A stretch of 64,000 nucleotides of DNA from Pseudomonas fluorescens (GTDB lineage: Bacteria; Pseudomonadota; Gammaproteobacteria; Pseudomonadales; Pseudomonadaceae). The DNA is taken from assembly GCF_003732425.1 (NCBI RefSeq), contig NZ_MOBX01000014.1, forward strand, positions 362,816 to 426,815. The letters are read 5' to 3'. Positions 42,015 to 50,326 of this stretch are shown piece after piece. A program made the translations under genes and the position numbers. Every line of letters begins with the position of its first letter. The first letter of the stretch is position 1. A model generated the notes under the pieces. It searched no databases, was not told the origin of the DNA, and saw only the letters and a program-made list of their open reading frames with translations.

Positions 42015-43319
42015 GTGAATCCGGTCAAAGTAGGCATCTGTGGGTTAGGGACCGTCGGTGGCGGTACCTTCAACGTACTTCAGCGCAACGCCGAGGAAAT
42101 TGCTCGTCGTGCCGGGCGTGGAATCGAAGTGGCACAAATTGCCATGCGCACGCCAAAGCCTCAGTTCCAGACGACCGGTATTGCGATTACCAACGATGTC
42201 TTCGAAGTGGCCACGAACCCTGAGATCGACATCGTCATAGAGCTGATGGGCGGCTACACCGTTGCCCGCGAGCTGGTACTCAAGGCCATCGAGAATGGCA
42301 AGCATGTGGTCACCGCGAACAAGGCACTTATCGCCGTTCACGGTAATGAGATTTTCGCCAAGGCGCGCGAGAAAGGCGTGATCGTGGCGTTCGAAGCGGC
42401 CGTGGCCGGTGGCATTCCGGTGATCAAGGCGATCCGTGAAGGCCTGTCCGCCAACCGCATCAACTGGGTCGCCGGCATCATCAACGGCACCGGCAACTTC
42501 ATCCTCACCGAAATGCGCGAGAAGGGCCGTACCTTCGAAGACGTGCTGGCCGAAGCCCAGGCACTGGGTTACGCCGAAGCCGATCCGACCTTCGACGTTG
42601 AAGGCATCGACGCCGCGCACAAGCTGACGATTCTGGCCTCCATCGCGTTCGGCATTCCGCTGCAATTCGACAAGGCTTACACCGAAGGCATCACCAAGCT
42701 GACCACCGCTGACGTGAACTACGCCGAAGCGCTGGGCTACCGCATCAAGCACCTCGGTGTAGCCCGCAGCACCGCTGCCGGCATCGAGTTGCGCGTACAC
42801 CCGACGCTGATCCCGGCCGATCGTCTGATCGCCAACGTCAACGGCGTGATGAACGCGGTGATGGTCAACGGTGACGCCGCCGGTTCGACGCTGTTCTACG
42901 GCGCTGGCGCAGGCATGGAGCCGACCGCTTCGTCGGTGATCGCCGACCTGGTCGACGTGGTTCGCGCCATGACTTCCGACCCGGAAAACCGCGTGCCGCA
43001 CCTGGCCTTCCAGCCGGATTCGCTGTCGGCCCATCCGATCCTGCCGATCGAAGCCTGCGAAAGCGCGTACTACCTGCGCATTCAGGCCAAGGACCATCCG
43101 GGCGTACTCGCTCAGGTGGCGAGCATCCTCTCGGAGCGCGGCATCAACATCGAGTCGATCATGCAGAAGGAAGTCGAGGAACACGACGGTCTGGTGCCGA
43201 TGATCCTGCTGACCCACCGCGTGGTCGAGCAGCGTATCAACGATGCGATCGCCGCCCTTGAAGCGCTGGCCGGCGTGAATGGTCCGGTTGTACGGATCCG
43301 CGTCGAACACTTGAATTAA
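42015..43319 (+). CDS. hom: Homoserine dehydrogenase
   Basis: Reduces aspartate semialdehyde to homoserine for threonine, methionine and (from Thr) isoleucine. The 434-aa monofunctional enzyme has an NAD(P)-binding N-terminus (VGICGLGTVGGGTFNVL, residues 5-21), a catalytic domain (GIINGTGNFILTEM near 152, AEADPTFDVEGIDAAHK near 185) and a C-terminal ACT domain (about 352-430, DHPGVLAQVASILSERGINI) for threonine feedback. The GTG start at 42015 follows GGGGAG. The gene precedes thrC. Confidence 0.96.
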   Translation: MNPVKVGICGLGTVGGGTFNVLQRNAEEIARRAGRGIEVAQIAMRTPKPQFQTTGIAITNDVFEVATNPEIDIVIELMGGYTVARELVLKAIENGKHVVTANKALIAVHGNEIFAKAREKGVIVAFEAAVAGGIPVIKAIREGLSANRINWVAGIINGTGNFILTEMREKGRTFEDVLAEAQALGYAEADPTFDVEGIDAAHKLTILASIAFGIPLQFDKAYTEGITKLTTADVNYAEALGYRIKHLGVARSTAAGIELRVHPTLIPADRLIANVNGVMNAVMVNGDAAGSTLFYGAGAGMEPTASSVIADLVDVVRAMTSDPENRVPHLAFQPDSLSAHPILPIEACESAYYLRIQAKDHPGVLAQVASILSERGINIESIMQKEVEEHDGLVPMILLTHRVVEQRINDAIAALEALAGVNGPVVRIRVEHLN

Positions 43320-43337
43320 CAGCAGCGGCAAGTTTCC

Positions 43338-43404
43338 AGCTTCAAGCTGCAAGTAAAAGCAGAGCCGCTTTTCACTTGTAGCTTGCAGCTCACAGCTTGT
43401 AGCT
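43338..43404. repeat. Imperfect inverted repeat between hom and thrC
   Basis: AGCTTCAAGCTGCAAGTAAA... (43338-43360) pairs imperfectly with 43367-43390, and a third partial copy (CAGCTTGTAGCT) follows at 43393-43404. This AGCTTCAAGCTGCAAG motif is distinct from the REP families above. Confidence 0.65.
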
Positions 43405-43424
43405 CAAACCGAAGGTTTGCCCTC

Positions 43425-44834
43425 ATGCGTTATATCAGTACCCGCGGCCAGGCACCGGCCCTGAATTTCGAAGACGTCCTGCTGGCTGGTCTCGCCACCG
43501 ACGGCGGTCTGTACGTCCCGGAAAACCTGCCACGTTTCACCCAGGAAGAGATCGCTTCGTGGGCCGGCCTGCCTTATCACGAGCTGGCTTTCCGCGTCAT
43601 GCGCCCGTTCGTCACCGGCAGCATCCCGGACGCCGATTTCAAAAAGATCCTTGAAGAAACCTACGGCGTGTTCGCCCACAGCGCCGTTGCGCCGCTGCGT
43701 CAGTTGAACGGCAATGAATGGGTGCTGGAGCTGTTCCACGGCCCGACCCTGGCGTTCAAGGACTTCGCCCTGCAACTGCTCGGTCGTCTGCTCGACTACG
43801 TGCTGGAAAAGCGCGGCGAACGCGTAGTGATCGTCGGTGCCACCTCCGGTGATACCGGTTCGGCCGCCATCGAAGGCTGCAAGCACTGCGAAAACGTCGA
43901 CATCTTCATTCTGCACCCGCACAACCGTGTGTCCGAAGTGCAACGCCGCCAGATGACCACGATTTTCGGCGAGAACATCCACAATATCGCCATCGAAGGC
44001 AACTTCGATGACTGCCAGGAAATGGTCAAGAACAGCTTCGCCGACCAGAGCTTCCTCAAAGGCACGCGCCTGGTCGCGGTTAACTCGATCAACTGGGCGC
44101 GGATCATGGCCCAGATCGTCTACTACTTCCACGCAGCCCTGCAGTTGGGTGGCCCGGCGCGCTCGGTGTCGTTCTCGGTGCCGACCGGTAACTTCGGCGA
44201 CATCTTTGCCGGTTACCTGGCACGTAACATGGGCCTGCCGATCAACCAGTTGATCGTCGCCACCAACCGCAACGACATCCTGCACCGCTTCATGAGCGGC
44301 AATCAGTACGTCAAGGAAACCCTGCACGCCACGCTGTCGCCGTCGATGGACATCATGGTCTCGTCGAACTTCGAACGTCTGCTGTTCGACCTGCACGGTC
44401 GCAATGGCGCGGCCATCGCCGGTCTGATGGACACGTTCAAGCAAGGAGGCGGTTTCAGCGTCGAACAAGAGCGCTGGACCGAAGCCCGCAAACTGTTCGA
44501 CTCGCTGGCTGTGGACGATGCGCAAACCTGCGAAACCATCGCCGAAGTCTACGAGCAAACCGGTGAAGTGCTGGATCCGCACACTGCCATCGGCGTCAAG
44601 GCCGCGCGCGAATGCCGTCGTAGCCTCGATATCCCGATGGTGATTCTCGGCACCGCACATCCGGTGAAATTCCCGGATGCGGTAGAGAAAGCCGGTGTAG
44701 GAAAAGCGCTCGAGCTACCTGCACATCTTTCTGATTTGTTTGAGCGAAACGAGCGTTGCACCGTTCTGCCAAACGAGCTGAAAGCCGTGCAAGCCTTTGT
44801 CAGCCAGCATGGCAACCGCGGCAAGCCGCTTTAA
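43425..44834 (+). CDS. thrC: Threonine synthase
   Basis: PLP enzyme that converts O-phosphohomoserine to threonine. The 469-aa protein is of the long gammaproteobacterial/fungal type, with the PLP lysine Lys112 in TLAFKDFALQLLG and the phosphate loop GATSGDTGSAA near 141. The start MRYISTRGQAP at 43425 has AAGG about 9 nt upstream. hom and thrC form the threonine branch together; a repeat lies between them. Confidence 0.97.
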   Translation: MRYISTRGQAPALNFEDVLLAGLATDGGLYVPENLPRFTQEEIASWAGLPYHELAFRVMRPFVTGSIPDADFKKILEETYGVFAHSAVAPLRQLNGNEWVLELFHGPTLAFKDFALQLLGRLLDYVLEKRGERVVIVGATSGDTGSAAIEGCKHCENVDIFILHPHNRVSEVQRRQMTTIFGENIHNIAIEGNFDDCQEMVKNSFADQSFLKGTRLVAVNSINWARIMAQIVYYFHAALQLGGPARSVSFSVPTGNFGDIFAGYLARNMGLPINQLIVATNRNDILHRFMSGNQYVKETLHATLSPSMDIMVSSNFERLLFDLHGRNGAAIAGLMDTFKQGGGFSVEQERWTEARKLFDSLAVDDAQTCETIAEVYEQTGEVLDPHTAIGVKAARECRRSLDIPMVILGTAHPVKFPDAVEKAGVGKALELPAHLSDLFERNERCTVLPNELKAVQAFVSQHGNRGKPL

Positions 44835-44858
44835 GCCAGTAAAAGCTGTCACATTTTG

Positions 44859-44886
44859 AAGCCCGTCTCCTGACGGGCTTTTTTGT
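44859..44886 (+). terminator. Intrinsic terminator of hom-thrC
   Basis: AAGCCCGTC (44859-44867), loop TCCT, GACGGGCTT (44872-44880), then a run of T. Confidence 0.92.
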
Positions 44887-44954
44887 TTCTGCTGCCACAC
44901 TGCTCGGGTTTTCACCCACGAAGGACGGGTGAGTCGATCACGAAGGAAGTGGCA

Positions 44955-46328
44955 ATGCTGTTTTATAGAGGTTTGAAACCGGCACTGGGTTGGTTGTTCT
45001 TGTTCGGGCTGCTCGGGTTAATGCGCTGCAGTGTGGCGGCGCAACTGGCGCTTAATGACGACATTGTGGCACTCAGCGTCGAGCCTGTTGAACTGGACGC
45101 ACACGAACGCCAATGGATTCGCGATAACCCGCAGGTAACGGTCGCGTCGGTGCAATACCCGTTGTATTTGTTCCAGGATGAACATGGACAGTGGAGCGGA
45201 TTGAACAATGATGTGCTCAAGCGAGTCAGTGCGATGACCGGGCTGAAGTTCATGCATCAGGAGTCGTTTTCCACCGATCACATGCTGGAGCGCCTTGAAA
45301 GTGGCCAGGCGGACATCAGTACGACCCTGGCGATGAGCGATGAGCGCAAGGCGTTTCTGGATTTCAGTCACGCCTTCGGCGGGGCAGGCTGGGTGTTTGT
45401 CGGGCGCGCCGGTGCGCCGTCGGTGGAGTCACTGGAACAACTGACCAGGCGGGTGTTGGTATTGCCAGACCGGCACGCACTGGAGGATGTCATTCGCCGC
45501 GATTACCCGTCGATCGAGATCCGTTCGGTCAAGACCTATGCCGAGGCGCGGGCATTGGTCGAGAGCGGCGAGGCCTACGCGACGATTGAAAATGAAATCG
45601 GTGCGCAACTCTACCCGCTGGGTCTGCTCAAGGTCGGTGGCCTGGTGGAAGGCAAATGGGAGGCTGATCATCTGGCCGTGCGCAAGGGCATGCCAGAGTT
45701 ATTAAGTATTCTCAACAAGGCACTGGAAGCGTTTCCCGCAACCGAGTTACGCGCCATTCGCCTGAAATGGCTGGAAGGAATCTCGCTGAAGCCCGTCCCC
45801 ACGCTCTGGCAACGGATGATTGAATGGGGCTGTTGGGCAACGGTGTTCCTGGGGGTGTTCGGCTTGTTGTCGCTGGTTTGGAACCGCCGCCTGACGGTGG
45901 TGATCAAGCAACGCCGTGCTGCCGAGAAAAGCCTCGGTGATCAATTGACGTTCCAGCACGCATTGATCGATTCCATGCCGGATCCGATGTTTGTCCGTGA
46001 TCTTCAGGGTCGCTTGATCATGTGTAACCGTAGCTATGAAGAGGCGCTTTCGGTTCGCCAGGATCAGGTGCAGGGGCGGTTGTTGATGGAGGTCGATGCG
46101 CTGCCAGAAGCGACCGCGCAGATGCTTCACGACGAATTCATGGTGCAGTTGCGTACGCGTAAGTCACGATTCAGCAAGCGGCAATTGCTGTTCAAGAACG
46201 GGACGCGGGAAATTTATCAGTGGACGGTGCCGTTTTACAGCGCCGACGGCAAATTGCGCGGACTGCTGGGCGGCTGGACGGACATTACCCAGCGCCGCGC
46301 GGAAAGCGGGTGCCGATGTCTGCATTGA
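44955..46328 (+). CDS. BvgS/EvgS-like receptor lacking its kinase: SBP domain-TM-PAS
   Basis: 457-aa protein. An N-terminal signal/anchor (WLFLFGLLGLM) is followed by a periplasmic family-3 solute-binding (Venus-flytrap) domain (about residues 45-275), a membrane helix (WGCWATVFLGVFGLLSLVW, near 290-310) and one cytoplasmic PAS domain (about 330-445, with HALIDSMPDPMFVRDLQGRL). In BvgS/EvgS kinases HisKA, ATPase, receiver and Hpt domains follow the PAS; here the frame ends after GWTDITQRRAESGCRCLH. No kinase sequence is seen downstream. The likely explanation is a deletion, leaving a decayed or repurposed sensor. The ATG at 44955 has AAGGAA 7 nt upstream. Confidence 0.8.
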   Translation: MLFYRGLKPALGWLFLFGLLGLMRCSVAAQLALNDDIVALSVEPVELDAHERQWIRDNPQVTVASVQYPLYLFQDEHGQWSGLNNDVLKRVSAMTGLKFMHQESFSTDHMLERLESGQADISTTLAMSDERKAFLDFSHAFGGAGWVFVGRAGAPSVESLEQLTRRVLVLPDRHALEDVIRRDYPSIEIRSVKTYAEARALVESGEAYATIENEIGAQLYPLGLLKVGGLVEGKWEADHLAVRKGMPELLSILNKALEAFPATELRAIRLKWLEGISLKPVPTLWQRMIEWGCWATVFLGVFGLLSLVWNRRLTVVIKQRRAAEKSLGDQLTFQHALIDSMPDPMFVRDLQGRLIMCNRSYEEALSVRQDQVQGRLLMEVDALPEATAQMLHDEFMVQLRTRKSRFSKRQLLFKNGTREIYQWTVPFYSADGKLRGLLGGWTDITQRRAESGCRCLH

Positions 46329-46343
46329 AGATGGGAAATGTCC

Positions 46344-46349
46344 TATAAG
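46344..46349 (+). promoter_or_regulatory. Possible -10 before the receiver gene
   Basis: TATAAG inside the near-palindrome GTCCTATAAGAC (46340-46351). No convincing -35 is seen; it would place a start point just upstream of the hairpins at 46369-46433. Confidence 0.3.
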
Positions 46350-46368
46350 ACGCGGCTACTTTTCTGAT

Positions 46369-46433
46369 GGGAGCCTTCAGAGGGCTGCCCTACAGTGAGT
46401 GGCAACTGCGGTGAAAGTCCGCGATTGTCGCTC
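46369..46433 (+). promoter_or_regulatory. Two-hairpin leader upstream of the receiver gene
   Basis: A first hairpin of GGGAGCC with GGGCTGCCC (46369-46390, one bulge) is followed by GAGTGGCAA...TTGTCGCTC (46397-46433), which encloses GCGG-TGAAAGT-CCGC. The second helix ends 2 nt before the GAGG Shine-Dalgarno at 46436-46439. The compact fold near a ribosome-binding site is riboswitch-like, but I match it to no known class. Confidence 0.35.
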
Positions 46434-46445
46434 CAGAGGCCGCCT

Positions 46446-46853
46446 ATGCGCTCGCTTAAAGTCCTGATTCTTGAACCCAATCCGTTCCAGCTGATGGCGT
46501 TGCACCAGATGCTCAATGCTATCGGTATTTATGATGTCCTGACCGCGCCATCGCTGGCATCGGCCTTGCGTTCCCTGGGGCATCGCGGCGCGGTCGATAT
46601 CGCCATTTGCGATCCGCAGCTCAAGGGCGGTGATGGCCTGGCTCTGATTCGGCACCTGGCGGTGCAGCGCCACGCGCGTGCGCTGATCCTCCTGGGCGCG
46701 GTGGCGCCGAGCCTGTTGAACGACCTCCGGCCGGTGCTGTGCGAGCATCGGTTGCGACTGCTGGGTTGTCTGCAAACGCCGGTTTCGGCGGTGCTGATGC
46801 GAAGTTTGGTGGACAGCTACCTGATTGCTCCTTCGCTGCCTGCCGAGGCCTGA
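46446..46853 (+). CDS. Stand-alone response-regulator receiver protein, degenerate
   Basis: 135-aa single CheY-like domain (MRSLKVLILEPNPFQ...) without an output domain. The phospho-acceptor Asp56 (IAICDPQLKGGDG) is kept. However, the acidic pair is reduced to LEPN (Glu10 only), and the conserved Lys before the cis-Pro is Thr111 (LQTPVS). It may therefore be a pseudo-receiver or poorly phosphorylated. It lies 117 bp after the kinase-less receptor gene, as expected for the remnant of a BvgS/EvgS-type phosphorelay locus. Confidence 0.8.
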   Translation: MRSLKVLILEPNPFQLMALHQMLNAIGIYDVLTAPSLASALRSLGHRGAVDIAICDPQLKGGDGLALIRHLAVQRHARALILLGAVAPSLLNDLRPVLCEHRLRLLGCLQTPVSAVLMRSLVDSYLIAPSLPAEA

Positions 46854-47017
46854 TGCGGCCGGTTATTGTTCTGTCATCTTCGCCGTGCATGCTCTGACAG
46901 GCCGGTGACACGCCGATGCTGACGACCGGAATGCAGAACTTTCTTCTCGGGCCGGTGGTCATTTACAGTGGACACGCCCCAGACACAATGTTTTCGGACT
47001 ATTGAGTGGAGATCGAG

Positions 47018-47299
47018 ATGGAAAGTATCAGTCTATTGCTCGGTGAGGCTCTGAGCCCGTATCAGGTTTCGTTGTCTCCAAGCGGTGCCCACGGTGAATG
47101 CCTGGTGACCTTGAAAAACAGCAACGGCGCGATCGTGGTGGAGCGCCAATTCAATCAGGCGCAATTGACCGACAAGCGTCAGTTGACCGATGTCGTTGAC
47201 GGCTTGCACCGCGATGTCCTTATTGCGGAAGGAAGGCTGGAACCCTGTGTGATCGCGGCATTGCGCAACGCTGCGCTGGACAAACGTGCGGCGCTGTAA
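47018..47299 (+). CDS. DUF3509 family protein
   Basis: 93-aa protein (MESISLLLGEALSPYQVSLS...) of a family found in pseudomonads, of unknown function. It has a small beta-rich N-terminal part and two C-terminal helices ending NAALDKRAAL. There is no signal peptide. The ATG at 47018 has GGAG 6 nt upstream; a GTG at 47006 overlaps that Shine-Dalgarno. It is probably monocistronic. Confidence 0.82.
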   Translation: MESISLLLGEALSPYQVSLSPSGAHGECLVTLKNSNGAIVVERQFNQAQLTDKRQLTDVVDGLHRDVLIAEGRLEPCVIAALRNAALDKRAAL

Positions 47300-47343
47300 A
47301 GATGAAATATTTTTTGTGGGAACCTTCCTGCGTCCTTGTCAGT

Positions 47344-47412
47344 CAGACCCCGTAACAGCAGGATCAAGCATTGTGCTCCGGTGCTTGTCGCTTGCTGCTA
47401 CGGGTCTTTATG
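47344..47412 (+). other. Long imperfect hairpin downstream of the DUF3509 gene
   Basis: AGACCCCGTAACAGCA (47345-47360) pairs with TGCTGCTACGGGTCT (47393-47407), with two small bulges, around a 32-nt loop that itself contains AGCA/TGCT, then CTTTAT. It could be a terminator or part of a small RNA. Confidence 0.4.
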
Positions 47413-47424
47413 TAGGCCACGTTT

Positions 47425-47463
47425 AACCCCGAGTCGTCTCCCCACTTCTCGGGGTTTCTTTTG
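47425..47463. terminator. Terminator between converging DUF3509 and solute-binding genes
   Basis: AACCCCGAG (47425-47433) pairs with CTCGGGGTT (47448-47456), followed by TCTTTT. Confidence 0.8.
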
Positions 47464-47475
47464 CCTGCGATTTGC

Positions 47476-48381
47476 CTACTGCGCGGCTTGATGGTCGAAG
47501 AACGTGCGGGCCTTTTCCAGATAATCCTCACGTCGGTCGGGATCCAGCCAGTCGGCGTAGAGCTGATTCAGGTGTTCATGGGGCAGGGTGCGTAGCAGAT
47601 GGTTGATCTCGGTTATCGCCTGACGTCCCAGGGTGGTGTCGGAACATGCAACATAGCCTGACAGATATTTCCCGTTGCCCTGAATCGGATAGAACTCCAG
47701 CTCATCCTCATTGATCTGCGCCTGTTTCGCCTGATAGCGAATCTCCGGCCAGTAGCCCAGCACCACCTGCAAGCGACCCAGTCGCTGCATCGAGAGTAGA
47801 TTGGTCAGCGCGTCGTTGCCGTAATGGGACGTCAATGCACCACTGGGCGCCTGATGCAGAATGTTGTCGATAAATTCACCATAACTGCGCTCAGCGACCA
47901 CGCCGACTTTTCTGTCGGTGGCGGCCAGCAAGGCCGACAGATCGACTTCGCCCTTCACCAGATAGGGCTCAAGCACCGCGCGATCCTGCTGGCGAACCAC
48001 CAGGCCATTGCTCACCGCGCGGATCGCCGGAATCGAATACGCCACCCACTGTGCGCGCTCCTTGTTCCACAGCAGCGCGGGATCACAGGCAAACGGGTGC
48101 TCGTGGAGCATCTGCAGACCGCGGGCGCGATTGACCCGCATCAGTGTGTGCTCATATTGCGGCATGCCGGCAATCAGCAGCGGCATCAGTTGATCGATCA
48201 CGCCCTGGCCCTTTTTTGGGCCTTCGAAAATGGTCAGTGGCGGCAGGTCGCGCAGTAACCAGATCAGCATCGGTTTCGCCTGCGCGCTGTTCGACAGCAT
48301 GAGCAAAAACAACAAGCCGAACAGCCGCCACGTCCACCAGTGGTGGGCGCGGTTGGCGTGCGATGTTTGTCGGCGTTTCAG
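47476..48381 (-). CDS. Periplasmic family-3 solute-binding-like protein
   Basis: About 301-aa exported protein with a hydrophobic signal segment (WRLFGLLFLLMLSNSAQA) and a Venus-flytrap domain resembling the polar amino-acid binding or transglycosylase-associated SBP_bac_3 fold. No transporter genes are adjacent. The start is unclear. ATGs at 48465 and 48456 would put about 45 residues before the hydrophobic core and overlap the CoA-transferase by over 70 nt. A CTG at 48381 gives a classic MKRRQT...WRLFGLLFLL signal and has GGAG 9 nt upstream. I use the CTG as the best guess. Confidence 0.7.
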   Translation of the reverse strand: MKRRQTSHANRAHHWWTWRLFGLLFLLMLSNSAQAKPMLIWLLRDLPPLTIFEGPKKGQGVIDQLMPLLIAGMPQYEHTLMRVNRARGLQMLHEHPFACDPALLWNKERAQWVAYSIPAIRAVSNGLVVRQQDRAVLEPYLVKGEVDLSALLAATDRKVGVVAERSYGEFIDNILHQAPSGALTSHYGNDALTNLLSMQRLGRLQVVLGYWPEIRYQAKQAQINEDELEFYPIQGNGKYLSGYVACSDTTLGRQAITEINHLLRTLPHEHLNQLYADWLDPDRREDYLEKARTFFDHQAAQ

Positions 48382-48382
48382 C

Positions 48383-49582
48383 TCAAATGGCTCCGTCTTC
48401 GCGCAACTTGGCGATCTGTCGCTCGTCGTAGCCAAGATCGTGAAGTACCTGCGCATTGTGTTCACCCAGTTGCGGTCCGACCCATTCTGAACTGCCGGGT
48501 GTCTCAGAGAGTTTCGGCACGATGCCCGGCATCTTGAAATCTTTGCCGCCGGGCAGCTTGGCCTGCAGGAACATCTCTCGGGCCAGGTACTGCGGATCGC
48601 TGAACATGTCCTCGGCGCTGAAGATCCGACTGGCCGGCACTTCGGCCTGATTGAGCAGCTCGAGCACGGTTTGCAGCGGCAACGAATTGACCCAGCGATC
48701 GATCACCCCGTACAACTCGTCGCGGCGATTGTCGCGCCCGTCATTGCTGGCCAGCGTAGGGTCATTGGCCAGGTCATCACGGCCGATGATCAGCATGAAG
48801 CGTTTGAAGATCGCATCACCATTGGCGCCGATCTGCACGTGCTTGCCGTCGGCACTGGTGTGGATAGAGGAGGGCGTGATGCCGGGCATGATGTTGCCGC
48901 TGCGCTCGCGGATGAAACCGAACACGTCGAACTCCGGCACCATGCTTTCCATCATCGCGAAAATCGCTTCATACAGCGCTACATCGACAACTTGTCCGGT
49001 GCCGCCGTTGACTTCGCGATGACGCAGGGCCATCAGTGCGCCGATCACACCCCACAATGCGGCAATCGAATCGCCGATGGAAATCCCGGTGCGCACCGGT
49101 GGCCGATCCTCGAAACCGGTGATGTAACGCAGTCCGCCCATGGACTCGCCGACCGCGCCGAAACCAGGCTGATCCTTCATCGGCCCGGTCTGGCCGAAAC
49201 CGGACAGGCGCACCATCACCAGTTTCGGGTTCAAGGCGTGCAGGGTTTCCCAGCTCAGGCCCAGTTTTTCCAGGACGCCGGGGCGGAAGTTCTCGATGAG
49301 GATGTCGGCTTCACTGAGCAGTTTTTTCAGGATCGCCAAGCCGTCAGGGTGTTTGAGGTTCAGCGTCAGCGACTTCTTGTTGCGTGCCTGAACGAACCAC
49401 CACAACGACGTGCCTTCGTACAGTTTTCGCCATTTGCGCAGCGGATCGCCGCCGTCCGGTGACTCGATCTTGATCACTTCGGCGCCGAACTCGCCGCAAA
49501 TGCGCGAGGCAAACGGCCCGGCAATCAATGTACCCAATTCAATGACTTTCACACCCGAGAGCGGTTTGTTGGCGAACGGCAT
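48383..49582 (-). CDS. CaiB/BaiF family CoA-transferase
   Basis: 399-aa family III CoA-transferase, which moves CoA between carboxylic acids with a conserved aspartate as acyl acceptor. MPFANKPLSGVKVIELGTLIAGPFASR at the N-terminus (first and last parts quoted), NKKSLTLNLKHPDG and RLSGFGQTGP are typical, and the GISIGDSIAALWG segment near residue 165-177 contains the candidate aspartate. The substrate is not predictable. The ATG at 49582 is used. Its stop lies 1-2 nt from the proposed start of the solute-binding gene, so the two are transcribed together. Confidence 0.88.
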   Translation of the reverse strand: MPFANKPLSGVKVIELGTLIAGPFASRICGEFGAEVIKIESPDGGDPLRKWRKLYEGTSLWWFVQARNKKSLTLNLKHPDGLAILKKLLSEADILIENFRPGVLEKLGLSWETLHALNPKLVMVRLSGFGQTGPMKDQPGFGAVGESMGGLRYITGFEDRPPVRTGISIGDSIAALWGVIGALMALRHREVNGGTGQVVDVALYEAIFAMMESMVPEFDVFGFIRERSGNIMPGITPSSIHTSADGKHVQIGANGDAIFKRFMLIIGRDDLANDPTLASNDGRDNRRDELYGVIDRWVNSLPLQTVLELLNQAEVPASRIFSAEDMFSDPQYLAREMFLQAKLPGGKDFKMPGIVPKLSETPGSSEWVGPQLGEHNAQVLHDLGYDERQIAKLREDGAI

Positions 49583-49728
49583 ACTGAATCCTGTAGGACA
49601 AGGCTGTGCGGATACAGCGTTTTAACATAGCCGGCTGTCAGACGGCGCAGCTTGATCGCCATCAATTCGATGATTGCCTACCGCATCGGTTAGACTTGCC
49701 GACTTTCCTCGTATCAAGAAGCCCGTTC

Positions 49729-50271
49729 ATGGCCCAGCCGTCCACTACCTACAAATTTGAACTGAACCTCACCGACCTCGACCGCAGTGTCTACGAGAGC
49801 GTCAAGCAGACCATCGCCCGTCATCCTTCGGAAACCGAAGAGCGCATGACCGTGCGACTGCTGGCCTACGCGCTCTGGTACAACGAGCAGTTGTCGTTTG
49901 GTCGCGGTCTGTCAGACGTGGATGAACCTGCGCTGTGGGAAAAGAGCCTGGATGACCGTGTCCTGCACTGGATTGAAGTCGGCCAGCCAGACGCCGATCG
50001 TCTGACCTGGTGCTCGCGCCGCACCGAGCGCACCAGCCTGCTGGCCTACGGCAGCCTGCGTGTCTGGGAAACCAAGGTGATTCCGGCGATCAAGAACCTG
50101 AAAAACGTCAACATCGCTGCGGTCCCGCAAGAAGTACTGGAAACCCTGGCCAAGGACATGCCCCGCGTTATCAAGTGGGACGTGATGATCAGCGAAGGGA
50201 CGATCTTCGTCACCGACGACCGTGGTCAGCACGAAGTCCAGTTGCAATGGCTGCAAGGTGAGCGCGGCTGA
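49729..50271 (+). CDS. yaeQ: YaeQ family protein
   Basis: 180-aa protein of the YaeQ family, a PD-(D/E)XK-like fold of unknown activity, once proposed as an RfaH-like factor. Landmarks are KFELNLTDLDRSVYE, RLLAYALWYNEQLSFG, EPALWEKSLDDRVLHWIEVG and a C-terminal ISEGTIFVTDD. The ATG at 49729 is chosen over a long upstream frame. recJ follows after 55 bp. Confidence 0.88.
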   Translation: MAQPSTTYKFELNLTDLDRSVYESVKQTIARHPSETEERMTVRLLAYALWYNEQLSFGRGLSDVDEPALWEKSLDDRVLHWIEVGQPDADRLTWCSRRTERTSLLAYGSLRVWETKVIPAIKNLKNVNIAAVPQEVLETLAKDMPRVIKWDVMISEGTIFVTDDRGQHEVQLQWLQGERG

Positions 50272-50326
50272 TCCTGCGTCACCACCGCAATAATCCCACG
50301 TAATCAAGAGAAGTCTCCGTCACCCC

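Noticed and set aside
41906..42223. Possible leader peptide ORF before hom for threonine attenuation
   Set aside because: It is not enriched in Thr or Ile codons and runs out of frame into hom.
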